Shown piece after piece: positions 22,873 through 35,268 of a DNA stretch of 64,000 nucleotides. Location of the stretch: assembly GCF_011075055.1 (NCBI RefSeq), contig NC_058148.1:2809322-2873321 (forward strand), read 5' to 3'. The translations under genes and the position numbers were made by a program. The first letter of the stretch is position 1. Each line of letters begins with the position of its first letter. This DNA is from Mangifera indica (lineage: Eukaryota; Streptophyta; Magnoliopsida; Sapindales; Anacardiaceae). The notes below the pieces were generated by a model, which was given only the letters and a program-made list of their open reading frames with translations, was not told the origin of the DNA and did no database searches.

Positions 22873-25800
22873 CGTGGTATTAGAGTGGTATGCATTAAGT
22901 TATAAAATCTGAATTCAAGAATTTAAAGTAGAATTTGTTAATTCTGAATTATGGTCTGCTATCCAAAATTGAGACTAAAATTTCAGCATTAGGGTTTGAT
23001 AATTATTGAATTAAGTATTGCTAGATTAGGAACTAAAATTAGGGTTCATCTATTTTGAAACTAGGGTTCTTAATTGATGAATAAAACACTGAAATCAGAG
23101 TTTAAGAACCCTAATCTGATGTTGTGAAGGACGGTTTTCAATCTAGAATATTCAATTTTTAAGTAGGATAACCTTGTTTGCCAAAATTGGTCATGAAAAC
23201 CCCACAACGTGCAATTTTAGCCTCTCATACAATTTCTAGCAAAATTGTGTGTGGTTAAGCCACTTCCAATATGCGTCATGTGTTTAAGACTTTCCTAGTA
23301 GATTGGCAAATATTCCAAACTCTATTAAGCCCTGAAAAGCCACTAGCAGTGACCAAAATAGTCATAACTTATGATATTGTTTTACCTAGTTTTTGGTAAA
23401 ATTAGACGATGTAATCAACTGAAAGTCAGTTGAAGGTTATTATCAACTTATTCTCCTCTTGAATAGAATAGATTGGATAGTTGGAGACTATAAATTGGGA
23501 TGTCAGTGGTGAAGAGATCTTGAAACTAGGGTTTTTCAGAGCACAAGTCAATAAAAAGTTAGGAAAACCCGTGAACTGATCTGTATACAAATAGGCTAAA
23601 CCATAACCCAGTTAAAGTTAAACAAGTAAAAGAATAACTTATAAACCTGATCCAATTGAAAAGATCCGACCCAGGTAGATATGCATGTGTGTTACATGAG
23701 CATAGAAGATAGAACTAGTGCATGTATGGTGCATCAAAGACAAGCATTGCGCTTGAGAACAAGTGGCCATGCTAATAAGTTCATAAATGCACACGACAAA
23801 TATAGGGTGGTGTTTGTGAGTGCATGAACAATTCTAGTCAAGCGTGGAGGTGCATGAAATGGTTTTCGGGCTTGTGACGATGTGTGCACTTGATCTAGAA
23901 GTGCACACAACTTGTGATAACATTCTTTTAGGGTGTACAACTTGTGAAATTTCTTATTTTGCACAGTAGTGTGCATTGGAAGTCCTTGATGGCATGTGTA
24001 GACTTATGGTAGTGGTAGACAACAATCCATGGCATGTAAGAAAAACTTACGATAGCACGTGAATGGCTTGTAGTGGTATGTAAATGCATATGAGGCATTA
24101 GTAGGTCTCCGTTTGAAAGTGAATTAGTTTTTGGATTAAAGTACTCCTTGTATTAGGATTGATAAATTTAAATTATCAACTTTGTTGTGTGTAAATAAGT
24201 TTGCACATTAAATTAAGATTATTATTCGCTAGGTTAGATGAAACAATTTTAAGAAAGATTGTCAAAGACAATAAGATATCATGTCTCATGAAATCTTGAT
24301 TAAGGAAATAGTATATAGTATTATTAGAATAATTTTGTGAGTTTTCATAATGTCAATCGCCAAAGTGGTACATTATTGAAACTTACAAAATTTTTCATTT
24401 GGTAATAATACATTTTTTGGTTTTTAATGTATAAGGTTAATTTTGAAAATGCACTAGTCATAAAGAACTCAATACACCTAAAGGTGGTTGGGCTTATCCA
24501 ATTGACATGTGCTATCCTATTAAATAGAGGTTGATTAATGGTTTAGAAAGTATATCTACCCAAAGGTGATATTTCTTTTGAAAGTCATATGTTCTGAAGG
24601 TCCTCATACAAGCATGCAACCTTGTGTTTGAGATCTTAATAACATGTCATTTTTTATGTTCAAAGGTGATTTAATAATGATGCATCATGAATCCTTATAA
24701 GGTGTGGCTTCTATAGTTTTAAAGCTACTTTAATTATTGTCTAATATGGATTTGTTACAATACTTCATTAAGATAGTCAAAGATAATTTACTATTGTATC
24801 TTATGAAATCTTAATTCTTGCAATAATATTTAGTCTTAGTAGAAATTATTGTAAGTTGTCAGAATGTTTAATTGCTAAAATGGTGCATTTATTGAAACTT
24901 GTGAAATTTCTACATTTGGTGAACAAGACATTCTTCAATTTGACACATATAATTTCCTACCCAAAAGTGGTTATTGTGTGTGTTAAAATTGATGGTTGCA
25001 TAAGGTGTTTATGGAATAATATTGGTCATGAAGATTTTAATTCACTCAAAGTTGATTGTGATTTTTCATTTGACATATGTTTTTCTTATGGTGTGAAAAA
25101 GAGCAGTAAACGAGAGGTTTACTTTCCTAAAGGTGATAGATTTTCCAAAAGTTATTTTTTTCTTCTTATTTGTAACTTTATGTGAAAAAGAGCAGTAACC
25201 TAATTGCATGTCGTATTCTCTACCTAAAAGTGATTATATGATGATGCATTTAAAACTTTCGTGGATAATAGCTTATAAGATTTTCAAGCTATTTGTTGCC
25301 AACAATATTGCTTATTGCATCCCATTTCAAATAGAATCTATTATTGTGAACAATAATATTAATGTCATAATGGAGGTCCTGATTAGCTTTAACGTTAAAG
25401 AGTTAAAAATCATAATTGAAATTGCACTGTTAATTAAGGATATAGTTTTGGCCCAATAAGTTGGTGAACCACCCAAGCCCAAAGATAATAGTTCAATTGA
25501 ATAAAGAAAATTTCTATGCTAAGTAGGAGAAATCCATCAGATTAAGTTATTTGTGATAAAGAATCAATTGTCAACTACCTTATTAGAGGTTTACTTTAAA
25601 CCATAAGTGTTAAAAAGTTTGTCACTAAAGTTACTTAAACATCTCACAATATTAGATATACTCGTTTAATCAATACAACTGTGAAAAAGTATGATAGTCC
25701 TAAAAGAGTTAAAGATTGATGTTAGGTTTTAAAAAAGGACAACAAAAGACTCAAATTTAATTTCAGTCAAATCAAGACTAGTAGTGGTTTAAAATTAGAT

Positions 25801-25963
25801 ATAAAAGATTATTAATCTAGTTTTTAAATATTACAAATAAAAGAAATAGAAAAGTGATAAATCTCTTATAATAGATTTAATTGCTCAATTAAGGCTCAAT
25901 TATAAAGGAAAAAGCAACAATAATAAGTACTGGTCTTGTTATCCAAATAAGAATTAAAGTTTT
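22873..25963 (+). pseudogene. Copia A leader and 5' coding region, unreadable
   Basis: The leader after the primer site (about 22890-23560) is noncoding and rich in AGGGTT motifs. The stretch 23690-24120 is full of irregular TGCATG/GTGCAC runs. From about 24300 to 25460 it aligns in reverse to 58500-59640 of copia B, confirming common ancestry. Open pieces at 24856-25185 and 25208-25459 are in this shared region, but I cannot assign them to a gag or protease domain. Confidence 0.5.
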
Positions 25964-28279
25964 TGTAACATCCCTCCCTAGAAGTACTACCCATCGAAGG
26001 AGAAATGTTACAAATTAATATTCGGAGCGTCTATTTTTTTTCTTTTTTAAAAATACTTTAAAAGAAACACCTCATTAAAAGTGTTTAGGAAGTATTCCAA
26101 GAAAACTGAAAATCTGGAAGCGAACAAAAGATATATATACTCATATGAAGACTCATCTGAAAGTATCTGAAAATAGGGAGTAATCATATGCAACTATACT
26201 ATAATCTCAAAAAGTCAAAAGTCGATAAGAACATGCTACTGTATGCATGTAATATAAACCAGAGATAACCTGCTCCAACCGGATCTACCTACGCTGACCT
26301 GACCCTGCCTCGCAGCTACCTCGATCACTTGTACCTGCAATCAGGAAAAAAAAGGGAGTGAGTGATAAGAACACTCAGTAAGGGGAAAAATTAAGTAAAC
26401 TATCCTTTTTTCCTGTTCTAACTCACTTTTGGGACTCAACCTCACATCCTAACCTCTATAAGAGATTGAGGGGGTAATTTAGTTCACTCTTTACTATTTG
26501 GGTCATACTTTGTCCCATCTGGTGTCTATTTGATACTTTCTAGAAGCTAACTATAGGGATTTGACACTTTTCTAAGCTCAAGCTCTTTTTCTTTCACTAC
26601 ACTATTTCTGAATCTGAATTGAGCTCTACTGCGAGCATGCTCTATTGCGAGCGGACCTTACTAGGGGTCTATGTCCTACTACGGATGTGTCCTACTGCGG
26701 ACGTGCCCTACTGTGGGCGGTGTAGTGTAAAGTGTCCCCTCATAGTTTATAGCATGCATGCGGGTCTTATATCTTACTAATTTTGCTTCCCTTTAAATTT
26801 ATTCATAACTCACCAAACATTACTCTTGGGACGACCCCTAAATCTTGAGCCCCAAATTCCTTTTCTTGCTTTTCTTTCTTCTTTCTTCTTTTTTTTGTTC
26901 TTTTCTTCTTTTTTTTTCTTTCCTTTCCTTTCTTTTCTTTTCTTTTCTTTCTTCTTCCTTTTCTTTCTTTCTTTCTTTCTTGCCCATAACTACGAAATAC
27001 TGTTCATAGAACAGTATTTCGCAGGGCAGCCTTCATTTTCATACCATTTGACAGCCAAACGGTTTCTAATTCATACAAGCTATATATCGTTGGAAAGAGG
27101 ATTCAAGGATCTTTCCAAAAAGCTATAATAACACTCATAATTCAATAGATAAGATAGTCAAAACGTGAGATAAAATCAGTGGCAAAAACTGCCTCCCCTA
27201 TTTATTTGGTAAAACAGTCCTTATGGTTCATGCAATATTTAATAATCCAAATGATCCCCAATTCATACAAGCTATATATCAATGAAAAGATAATTCAAAA
27301 AAGTTTCTGACAAGATATAATAGAGCTCATAATTCCATAGATAAGACAGTCAAAACTTGAGATAAACTCAGTGACAAAACTGCCTCCTCTGTTTATTTAG
27401 TAAAACAGGCCTTTCGGTTTATACAATCTTTAACAGTTCAAATGATCTCTAATTCATGCAAGCTATATATCATTGGAACGGGGATTCAAAGAGCTTTCCA
27501 AAAAGCTATAATAGTACTCATAATTCATCAGATAAGGCAGCTAAAACATGAGACGAACTCAGTGGTAAAAACTGTAAATATTATACAACTTTCTGCCATG
27601 AACAAAATCACATACATAGACATCCCAAATGGCAAAACAATATTCCTCAACATCAAAATCATCATTTATAACATAGATCCAAGGAACCAAAAGCCTAAAA
27701 CATGTCACATATCAAGGATGATATCCCTTACCTTGTTTCAAGCCAAATCTTTGTAAGTTGGCTTCCTCCTCTTTGTTTTGCTTCCTTTATCACCAAGATC
27801 ACTTTAAATCAATATCAAAACACACTAACATATTCACATAACATGCATATAAACATAGATAAAAGGAGAAGGAAGGAGATCTTTGGTTACCAAAGCTTCC
27901 AAGGTGCTTCTCTTTTTTTCTTTTTATTTTATCTTCCAATATCTCTTCAATTTCTTCCTTTGGTTTCACAAAACAAAAGAAAAGAACATGAAGGAGGCTA
28001 GCTGCTGGAGCTTTACGGGAGAAGAAGATGATAGAAAAAAAATGGGATGAGATGCCTTTGTTGACTTTACTCTCCTTTTATCTAAGCTTTATCTCCCTTT
28101 TTCTCTTTCTCCCTTTTTTTTTTTGTTGTTTTCTTTTTGTATTTATTTACATATGTATATTTATATATATATAAACACACATATACATGTAAAACAAATA
28201 TATGTACTTAAAATGGGAAATATCTCTAAATAGAGTTAAAAGACATAAATACCCCTGGAATATACCTGAGGGCATTACA
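25964..28279 (-). repeat. 3' LTR of the chromovirus
   Basis: It pairs with 32983-35263. From low to high coordinate it holds: short C(C/T)TACT(G/A)CGGA(C/T)GTG repeats (about 26625-26725, with one extra copy relative to the partner), a TTTC-type polypyrimidine tract (about 26850-26980), a perfect 13-bp hairpin (26993-27021), three ~191-bp tandem units (27066, 27258, 27449) and a second pyrimidine-rich region near 27905-28135 followed by a TA/CA-rich stretch (28140-28200). Confidence 0.95.
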
Positions 28280-28295
28280 ACTCTTCCCCCCTCAC
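28280..28295 (-). other. Polypurine tract of the chromovirus
   Basis: The minus strand reads GTGAGGGGGGAAGAGT directly before the 3' LTR, the expected site for plus-strand DNA priming. Confidence 0.85.
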
Positions 28296-28299
28296 AAGA

Positions 28300-28747
28300 A
28301 TTCCGTCCTCGGAATTCACAAAAACATCTCTGGATACTTATCCTTCATGGTTTGCTCCATTTCCCAAGTAGCCTCCTTTAACTTCTGGCTTCTCCACAAG
28401 ACTTTTACTAGAGGAATCTGTTAGTTCCTTAGTTGTTTAATTCTTCTGTTAAGTATCTGAATCGGTTTTTCTTTATAACTAAGGTCTTCTGATAACTTAA
28501 TATCTTCTATATTCACAACCTGGGAATGATCACCAAGACATTTTCTTAATGATGAGACATGAAATACATCATGAATCCGGTCCATACTTGCTGGTAAGGC
28601 TAATCTGTAAACCACTTTACCAATTCTCTCAAGTATCTTATATGGACCAATAAATCTGGGAGCTAGCTTTCCCTTCTTTCTGAATCTTATCAAATGCTTG
28701 AATGGAGCAACCTTTACAAATACAAATTCACCTACATTGAATTCCAA
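28300..28747 (-). pseudogene. Chromovirus integrase C-terminus and chromodomain
   Basis: 28421-28747 contains the GPY-type module (KLAPRFIGPYKILERIGKV, then YRLALPASMDRIHDVFHVSS). After one TAA at 28421 the same frame goes on as QIPLVKVLWRSQKLKEATWE, a chromodomain with the aromatic EATWE box, and ends at a TGA just before the purine tract. Chromodomains on integrase guide insertion into modified chromatin. The fit to the Tekay/Del lineage is by motif resemblance (DLSYKEKPIQIL). Confidence 0.85.
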
Positions 28748-28755
28748 GTCTCGGC

Positions 28756-29560
28756 GTCAATGATCTGCATAGCTTTTCTATCGATCCTGAGGCTGTTTTA
28801 TTCTCTACCTGATCAGTTGGACATCATCAATCATTTTCTGGGTCAATTCGGGCCCAAGGGATCTGGATAACACATCTCTCTCTCCTATCTCATCCCAATG
28901 AAGAGGAGAACGACACCTCCTACCATATAATGCCTCATAAGGTGCCATCTGAATAGTCGCTTGGTAGCTATTATTGTAAGCAAACTCCATCAAGGGCAAC
29001 ATTTCTACCCACGTAGCTTTATGATCCAAGTAACAAGCTCTCAACATGTCTTCCAAAATCTAATTAACCCTCTCTGTCTGACCATCTGTTTGAGGGTGAT
29101 AGGCTGTACTAAATGCCAAATTAGTACCCAAGGATCTTTGGAGACTCTTCTAGAAAGCTGATACAAATCTTGTATCACGATCAGATACTATGGTCCTGGG
29201 TACACCATGTAATCTAATAATCTCCCTAACATATAATCTCCCCAACTGATCTGTGGTAGTAGTATCTTTGATGGACAGAAAATGAGCTAACTTAGTCAAT
29301 CTATCAACAATCACCCAGATAGCATTACATCCATTCTGAGCTTTAGGGAGTCCACTAATGAAGTCCATGGAGATATGCTCCCATTTCCATTCTGGAATAG
29401 GTAGAGGCTAAAGTAACCCTGCAGGTCTCTGGTGTTCGGCTTTAATTTGCTGACAGGTGAGACATCTAGTAACAAACTCACCTATATCCTTTTTCATGCC
29501 TGACCATCAAAAATGTCTTTTTAAGTCCTGATACATCTTTACACCCCCAGGGTGGGCAGT
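28756..29560 (-). pseudogene. Chromovirus integrase core
   Basis: The core begins [20 protein letters not shown] with the first catalytic Asp in [12 protein letters not shown] (29150-29368). [12 protein letters not shown] carries the second. A TAG replaces the usual Trp, then KSLQRSLGTNLAF leads to TAYHPQTDGQTERVN with the catalytic Glu. A second TAG (usually Gln) precedes ILEDMLRACYLD, and 28805-29056 gives NNSYQATIQMAPYEALYGRR. The D,D-35-E residues are all kept, but at least three stops break the frame. Confidence 0.9.
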
Positions 29561-29799
29561 GTAAAAAGAACTATGAGCTTTTGTAAGAATTCTCTGTCTC
29601 AATTCAGTTATCTGGGGAACATACCTCGAGACCCTCTTTCACTTTCTGAATTTTCTATTGACACCACTCATCTCTTGTCTGAGCCTCTCAAATCTTATTT
29701 ATGAGAGTAGGTTGAATCTCTAATTTGGTGAAAGCTTCAATCACGAGCTTAATCTGCTCTCGGTCCATCTCTCTCTGAATTTCTCTTTGGACTGTCAAT

Positions 29800-30515
29800 T
29801 ATGATATCATCACGTTTCTACTAAAGGCGTCTGCAACCACGTTAGCCTTGCTTGGATGGTATTTAATATCACAATCATAGTCTTTTACTAGCTCGAGCTA
29901 TCGCCTCTGCCTCATATTTAATTCCTTCTAAGTGAAGAAATATTTGAGGCTCTTATGATCAGTATAAATATTACATTTTACCCCATACAAATAGTGTCTC
30001 CAAATTTTCAAAGCAAAAACCACCGCTGCTAACTCCAAATCATGAGTGGGGTATCGTGTTTCAAATTCTTTCAATTATCTTGAGGCATATGCTATCACCT
30101 TGCCTTGCTGCATCAACACTGCTCCTAAACCACCGTGTGAGGCATCGGTGTATAAATCATACTCAACTCTCTCCTCTGGAAGTGCTAACACCGGAGCAGT
30201 AGTTAATCTTCTTTTCAATTCTTGGAAGCTTGCCTCAAGGGCTTCTGACCACTGAAATGGTATTGTTTTCTTTATGAGAGTTGTAAGAGGTCTAGCTAAT
30301 CTGGCAAATCCTTCCACAAACCTCCGATAATACCCTACCAAACCCAGGAAACTACGAACCTCTTTGACTGTCTTTGGTCTCTGTCATTCAACTATTACCT
30401 CGATCTTACTGGGATCCACTGATATATCCTCTGCTGAAATCACATACCCCAAAAGGTAACTCTATCTAGCCAAAATTCACATTTTAAGAATTTGGCATAC
30501 AGTTGTTTCTCTCTC
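29800..30515 (-). pseudogene. Chromovirus RT connection and RNase H
   Basis: RLREKQLYAKFLKCEFWL continues from RT. A one-base shift then moves the frame. 30075-30341 reads VGYYRRFVEGFARLARPLTT, then LYTDASHGGLGAVLMQQ with the RNase H Asp. Further down, LELVKDYDCDIKYHPSKANV is legible after a TAG where the family has Trp. A TGA likewise replaces Trp near 30385. RNase H removes template RNA during cDNA synthesis. Confidence 0.85.
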
Positions 30516-30520
30516 AATCT

Positions 30521-31258
30521 CTAGAGGGTAAACCTCAAGTGTTGTTCATGCTCCTCTCGACTGCAAGAATATACTAAGATATCATCAATGAATACCACAA
30601 TAAATTTATCCAGGCAGTCATGAAATACCCTGTTCATCAAATCCATAAATACTGTAGGGGCATTTGTCAATCCGAATGACATCACTACAAACTCAAAATG
30701 GACATACCTCATTCGAAAAGCTGTCTTGGGTATATCCTTCTCTGTCACTCTCACCTGGTGATAACTAGATCTCAAATCTATCTTGGAGAAGACCACGGAT
30801 CCCTTCAACTGATCAAATAAATCATCAATCCTGGGTAACGGGTACTTGTTCTTAACTGTGGCTTTATTTAGCTCTCTGTAATCAATGCACATTCTCATAG
30901 ACCCGTCTTTCTTTTTCACAAATAGGATGGGAGCTCCCCAAGGAGAATGGCTCGGTCTGATAAAACCATGATCTAATAACTCTTGAAGCTGTTTTTTCAA
31001 TTCTTGTAACTCAGTAGGGGCCATTCGATAGGGTGCTCTTGAAATAGGTGTTGTGTCAAGTGCCAACTCTATGCTAAACTCAATCTCTCTCTCAGGAGCT
31101 AATCCCGGTAGCTCACTTGGAAACACATCTGGAAACTCACGTACCATTGGTGTTTCCTCAATAGTTGGGTCTGACTCAACCTTGCTCACTATATGAGCCA
31201 AATATCCTGTACACCCCTTTTTCAACATTTTACTAGCTTTTAACATACTGATCATCAA
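30521..31258 (-). pseudogene. Chromovirus reverse transcriptase
   Basis: The longest clean block of the element (245 codons) runs from the RT N-terminal linker ([20 protein letters not shown]) through [17 protein letters not shown] and the MSFGLTNAP box to the catalytic [11 protein letters not shown]. It ends at a TAG where the family has Gln (LRFTL, stop, then RLREKQLYAKF), fitting CAG to TAG. The RT fingers and palm are otherwise intact, including the two Asp of the IDD box. Confidence 0.9.
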
Positions 31259-31261
31259 ACT

Positions 31262-31987
31262 CTAGATATGACCCTCACCGAACTTGAATTGATCTCCAGA
31301 GTCTAGGTTAAATCTTACTTTCTTCTTTTTACAATCAATTTCAGCTCCGTATCTCCCCAAAAAGTCCATCCCTAAAATCATGTCAAAATCTGGCATTTCG
31401 AACACAATCAGGTCCACTAGTAACTGTCGACCCTGAATCATAATACTCTGTCCTAGTAGCATCATCTCACTAATGACTGACCCCTTATCAGGCAACTCAA
31501 TCATAATCCTCTAGGCTATTCTAACAGGTTACAACTTTAATCTCTCAAGCAAACCTTTGGCTATAAAACAATGAGTAGCCCCACAATCAATTAAAACATA
31601 AATAGGAGTATGAAGATAGAGAATCTGACCCGTGACTACTGATGGGTTAGCCTCTGTTGGGCCCTGGGTGATCGTATAAACTCTGGCTGTGGCCCTTCCT
31701 ATAGGCTGCTGTTGCTCTACTCTCACTAGAGCAGCTGTACAGAAATGAGCAATATGTCCAAGCTGACGACATCTGAAACAAACTGCCTGACCTGTCAAAC
31801 ACTCTCCTCTATGGTGCTTCCCACATTTCTGGTAAGCTGGTATCTTAGGTCCTCTTTGTTTCTTTCCACTCTTCCAGTTCTTTTTCATGCCTCTGAACTG
31901 GAAAGGTCGTTTACCTTTCCTGTCTCGCTCTGGAGGAGGGCCTCTCTGTACTGAAGTTGAACCACTACTCACTGGGGGAGCTGGCAT
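31262..31987 (-). pseudogene. Chromovirus zinc knuckle and aspartic protease
   Basis: 31529-31987 carries a CCHC knuckle CFRCRQLGHIAHFC and the start of the protease with active site VLIDCGATHCFIAKG. The family usually has D-S-G-A-T, so the Ser is Cys here. 31262-31504 holds the protease C-terminal half (FEMPDFDMILGMDFLGRYGA). In-frame stops at 31529 and about 31514 split the two. The protease cuts the polyprotein; the Cys substitution and stops make this copy unlikely to work. Confidence 0.85.
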
Positions 31988-32008
31988 GGTAGAAGGAGAT
32001 GTAACCTT

Positions 32009-32794
32009 TTACCCTGTGGTTTGACCAAACCTCCTCCTAACAAAAACTTTTGCCCTCAAAGCTCTATCAAGGGCCCCTGCATAAGTTCTAGGTGGTTGTG
32101 CCCCGGTCATAACATCTCGAGCTATCTCTGCATCCAACCTGTACATAAACTTACGTATACGCCTCATTTCTGTGCTAGCTATCTCGGGGGCATACTGGGA
32201 CAATTGATTAAACTTTGTGGAATATTCTTTTACAGAGTCTGTCCCTTGCACTAGATTGATAAACTTCTGGGCCCTGATACAAGTAATATCGACGCCCTTG
32301 TACTCTACCTTAAATCGACGCCTAAACTCTGACCATGTCATTTCTGAGACATTGACTATCTCCTTGACTAAGTTCCACCATATTCTTGCCTCTGACTTGA
32401 AAAGATAAGTGGCATATCTCACTCTTTCTTGGTCAGTTATGTCAAACAAGGCCATGACACTCTCTACTGATTCCAACCACTCTTCAGCTGCTATTGGGTC
32501 CCTTGCACCATCAAATTTTTGAGGTTGGTGCATACTGGGGAGGTTGAAAATAGGATGCAACTGAGTCCTCACTGGGGCTGTTGTAGAATCTGAAGTAACC
32601 TCCCTCATATCATGTCTCTGGATTGGCGGCGTATGAGCCGTCTCACTTCCCTGTGTAGGAGCACACTTGTGCTCTCTCATCATCTCTCTGAAAATCTCTC
32701 GCACATCATGTGCACTGAGTGCCTCCTGGGGTACCTGAGGGGCTGCTCCTTCATTCTGGCTCCTCTGAGAGGGATCTACTGGTGTTTGACTCAT
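32009..32794 (-). pseudogene. Chromovirus gag
   Basis: The likely start is the Met at 32794 (MSQTPVDPSQ). The open frame extends upstream to 33013, but that part crosses the primer site into the LTR. The retrotransposon gag domain is clear: EWLESVESVMALFDITDQER, then the EARIWWNLVKE block and FRRRFKVEYKGV. Gag builds the cytoplasmic particle. The frame ends at a TAA at 32009-32011 before the zinc knuckle, in the same frame as the next piece, so one stop separates gag from the rest. Confidence 0.9.
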
Positions 32795-32967
32795 AGGTAC
32801 TAAAAATGAACACATTAGTTTCATAAAACTCAGCAGGTATAAATGAAAACTTAACTTACAGTGATTGGCTGCGAGGGTGGTCAGTGTGGCTGAAGGGTAT
32901 TTCATCTCTGTGTTACTTTGATTACTCCATTTTGTTTTAGAAAACATCTTTTGGGTTCCAAAATCAT

Positions 32968-32979
32968 GCTCTGATACCA
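32968..32979 (-). other. Primer binding site of the chromovirus
   Basis: The minus strand reads TGGTATCAGAGC, three bases inside the 5' LTR, complementary to the initiator methionine tRNA. Confidence 0.95.
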
Positions 32980-32982
32980 ACT

Positions 32983-35263
32983 TGTAACATCCCTCCCTAG
33001 AAGTACTACCCATCGAAGGAGAAATGTTACGAATTAATATTCGAAGCGTCTATTTTTTTTCTTTTTTAAAAATACTTTAAAATAAACACCTCATTAAAAG
33101 TGTTTAGGAAGTATTCCAAGAAAACTAAAAATTTGGAAGCGAACAAAAGATGTATATACTCATATGAAGACTCATCTGAAAGTATCTGAAAATAGGGAGT
33201 AATCATATGCAACTGTACCATAATCTGAAAAAGTCAAAAGTCGATAAGAACATGCTACTGTATGCATTTTATATAAACCAGAGATAACCTGCTCTAACCG
33301 GATCTACCTACACTGACCTGACCTTGCCTCACAGCTACCTCGATCACCTGTACCTGCAATCAGGAAAGAAAAGGGAGTGAGTGATAAGAACACTCAATAA
33401 GGGGAAAAATTAAGTAAACTATCCTTTTTTCCTGTTCTAACTCACTTTTGGGACTCAACTTCACATCCTAACCTCTATAAGAGATTGAAGGGGTAATTTA
33501 GTTCACTCTTTACTATTTGGGTCATACTTTGTCCCATCTGGTGTCTATTTGATACTTTCTGGAAGCTAACTATTGGGATTTGACACTTTTCTAAGCTCAA
33601 GCTCTTTTTCTTTTACTACACTATTTCTGAATCTGAATTGAACTCTACTGCGAGTGGACCCTACTAGGGGTCTATGTCCTATTACGAACGTGTCCTATTA
33701 CGAACGTGCCCTACTGCAGGTGGTGTAGCGTAAAGTATCCCCTCATAGTTTATAGCATGCATGCGGGTCTTATATCTTACTAATTTTGCTTCCCTTTAAA
33801 TTTATTCATAACTCACCAGACATTACTCTTGGGACGACCCCTAAATCTTGAGCATCAAATTCCTTTTCTTGCTTTTCTTTCTTCTTTCTTCTTTTTTTTT
33901 TCTTTCCTTTCCTTTCTTTTCTTTTCTTTTCTTTCTTCTTCCTTTTCTTTCTTTCTTTCTTTCTTTCTTGCCCATAACTACGAAATACTGTTCACAGAAC
34001 AGTATTTCGCAGGGCAGCCTTCATTTTCATCCCATTTGACAGCCCAAACGGTTTCTAATTCATACAAGCTATATATCGTTGGAAAGAGGATTCAAGGATC
34101 TTTCTAACAAGCTATAATAACACTCATAATTCAATAGATAAGGTAGTCAAAACGTGAGATAAAATCAGTGGCAAAAACTACCTCCCCTATTTATTTGGTA
34201 AAGTAGTCCTTGTGGTTCATACAATATTTAACAATCCAAATGATCCTCAATTCATACAAGCTATATATCACTGAAACGAGAATTCAAAGAGGTTTCCAAC
34301 GAGATATAATAGCACTCATAATTCCATAGATAAGACAGTCAAAACGTGAGATAAACTCAGTGACAAAACTGTCTCCTCTGTTTATTTAGTAAAACAGTCC
34401 TTTCGGTTTATACAATCTTTAACAGTTCAAATGATCTCTAATTCATGCAAGCTATATATCATTGGAAAGAGGATTCAAAGATATTTCCAACAAGCTATAA
34501 TAGTACTCACAATTCATCAGATAAGGCAGCCAAAACATGGGACGAACTCAGTGGCAAAAACTGTAAATATTATGTAACTTTCTGCCATGAACAAAATCAC
34601 ATACATAGACATCCCAAATGGCAAAACAATATTCCTCAACATCAAAATCATCATTTATAACATAGATCCAAGGAACCAAAAGCCTAAAACATGTCACATA
34701 TCAAGGATGATATCCCTTACCTTGTTTCAAGCCAAATCTTTGTAAGTTGGCTTCCTCCTCTTTGTTTTGCTTCCTTTATCACCAAGATCACTTTAAATCA
34801 ATACCAAAACACACTAACATATTCACATAACATGCATATAAACATAGATAAAAGGAGAAGGAAGGAGATCTTTGGTTACCAAAGTTTCCAAGGTGCTTCT
34901 CTTTTTTTCTTTTTATTTTATCTTCCAATATCTCTTCAATTTCTTCCTTTGGCTTCACAAAACAAAAGAAAAGAACATAAAGGAGGCTGGCTGCTGGAGC
35001 TTTACGGGAGAAGAAGATGATAGAAAAAAAATGGGATGAGATGCCTTTGTTGACTTTACTCTCCCTTTATCTAAGCTTTATCTCCCTTTTTCTCTTTCTC
35101 CCTTTTTTTTTTGTTTTCTTTTTGTATTTATTTACATATGTATATTTATATATATATAAACACACATATACATGTAAAACAAATATATGTACTTAAAATA
35201 GGAAATATCTCTAAATAGAGTCAAAAGACATAATACCCCTGGAATATACATGAGGGCATTACA
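32983..35263 (-). repeat. 5' LTR of the chromovirus
   Basis: It has the same architecture as the partner LTR: tandem ~191-bp units start at 34055, 34247 and 34438, and the hairpin arms are at 33981-33993 and 33997-34009. It is about 35 bp shorter, mainly from loss of one short repeat near 33650 and a shorter pyrimidine tract. Most single-base differences between the two LTRs appear to be transitions. Confidence 0.95.
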
Positions 35264-35268
35264 GTTTT

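Larger units (their letters stand above)
25964..35263 (-). mobile_element. Ty3/gypsy chromovirus, Tekay-like, nested in copia A
   Basis: This 9300-bp minus-strand element has paired 2.3-kb LTRs (25964-28279 and 32983-35263), reading TGTAACATCC...GGGCATTACA on the plus strand. A perfect 5-bp target duplication GTTTT flanks it (25959-25963, 35264-35268). The initiator-Met tRNA primer site is at 32968-32979 and a purine tract at 28280-28295. The polyprotein order gag, protease, RT, RNase H, integrase, chromodomain is complete but broken by stops and a pair of frame changes. The LTRs look roughly 95% identical by eye, so this insertion is younger than its copia host. Confidence 0.95.

Noticed and set aside
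26826..27128. Plus-strand open frame rich in Phe and Ser (also 33829-34107)
   Set aside because: It is a translation of the pyrimidine tract in the chromovirus LTR; low-complexity sequence with no gene context.
28961..32803. Several plus-strand frames of 60-77 codons inside the chromovirus
   Set aside because: They lie opposite to clear gag, RT and integrase sequence and are shadows.
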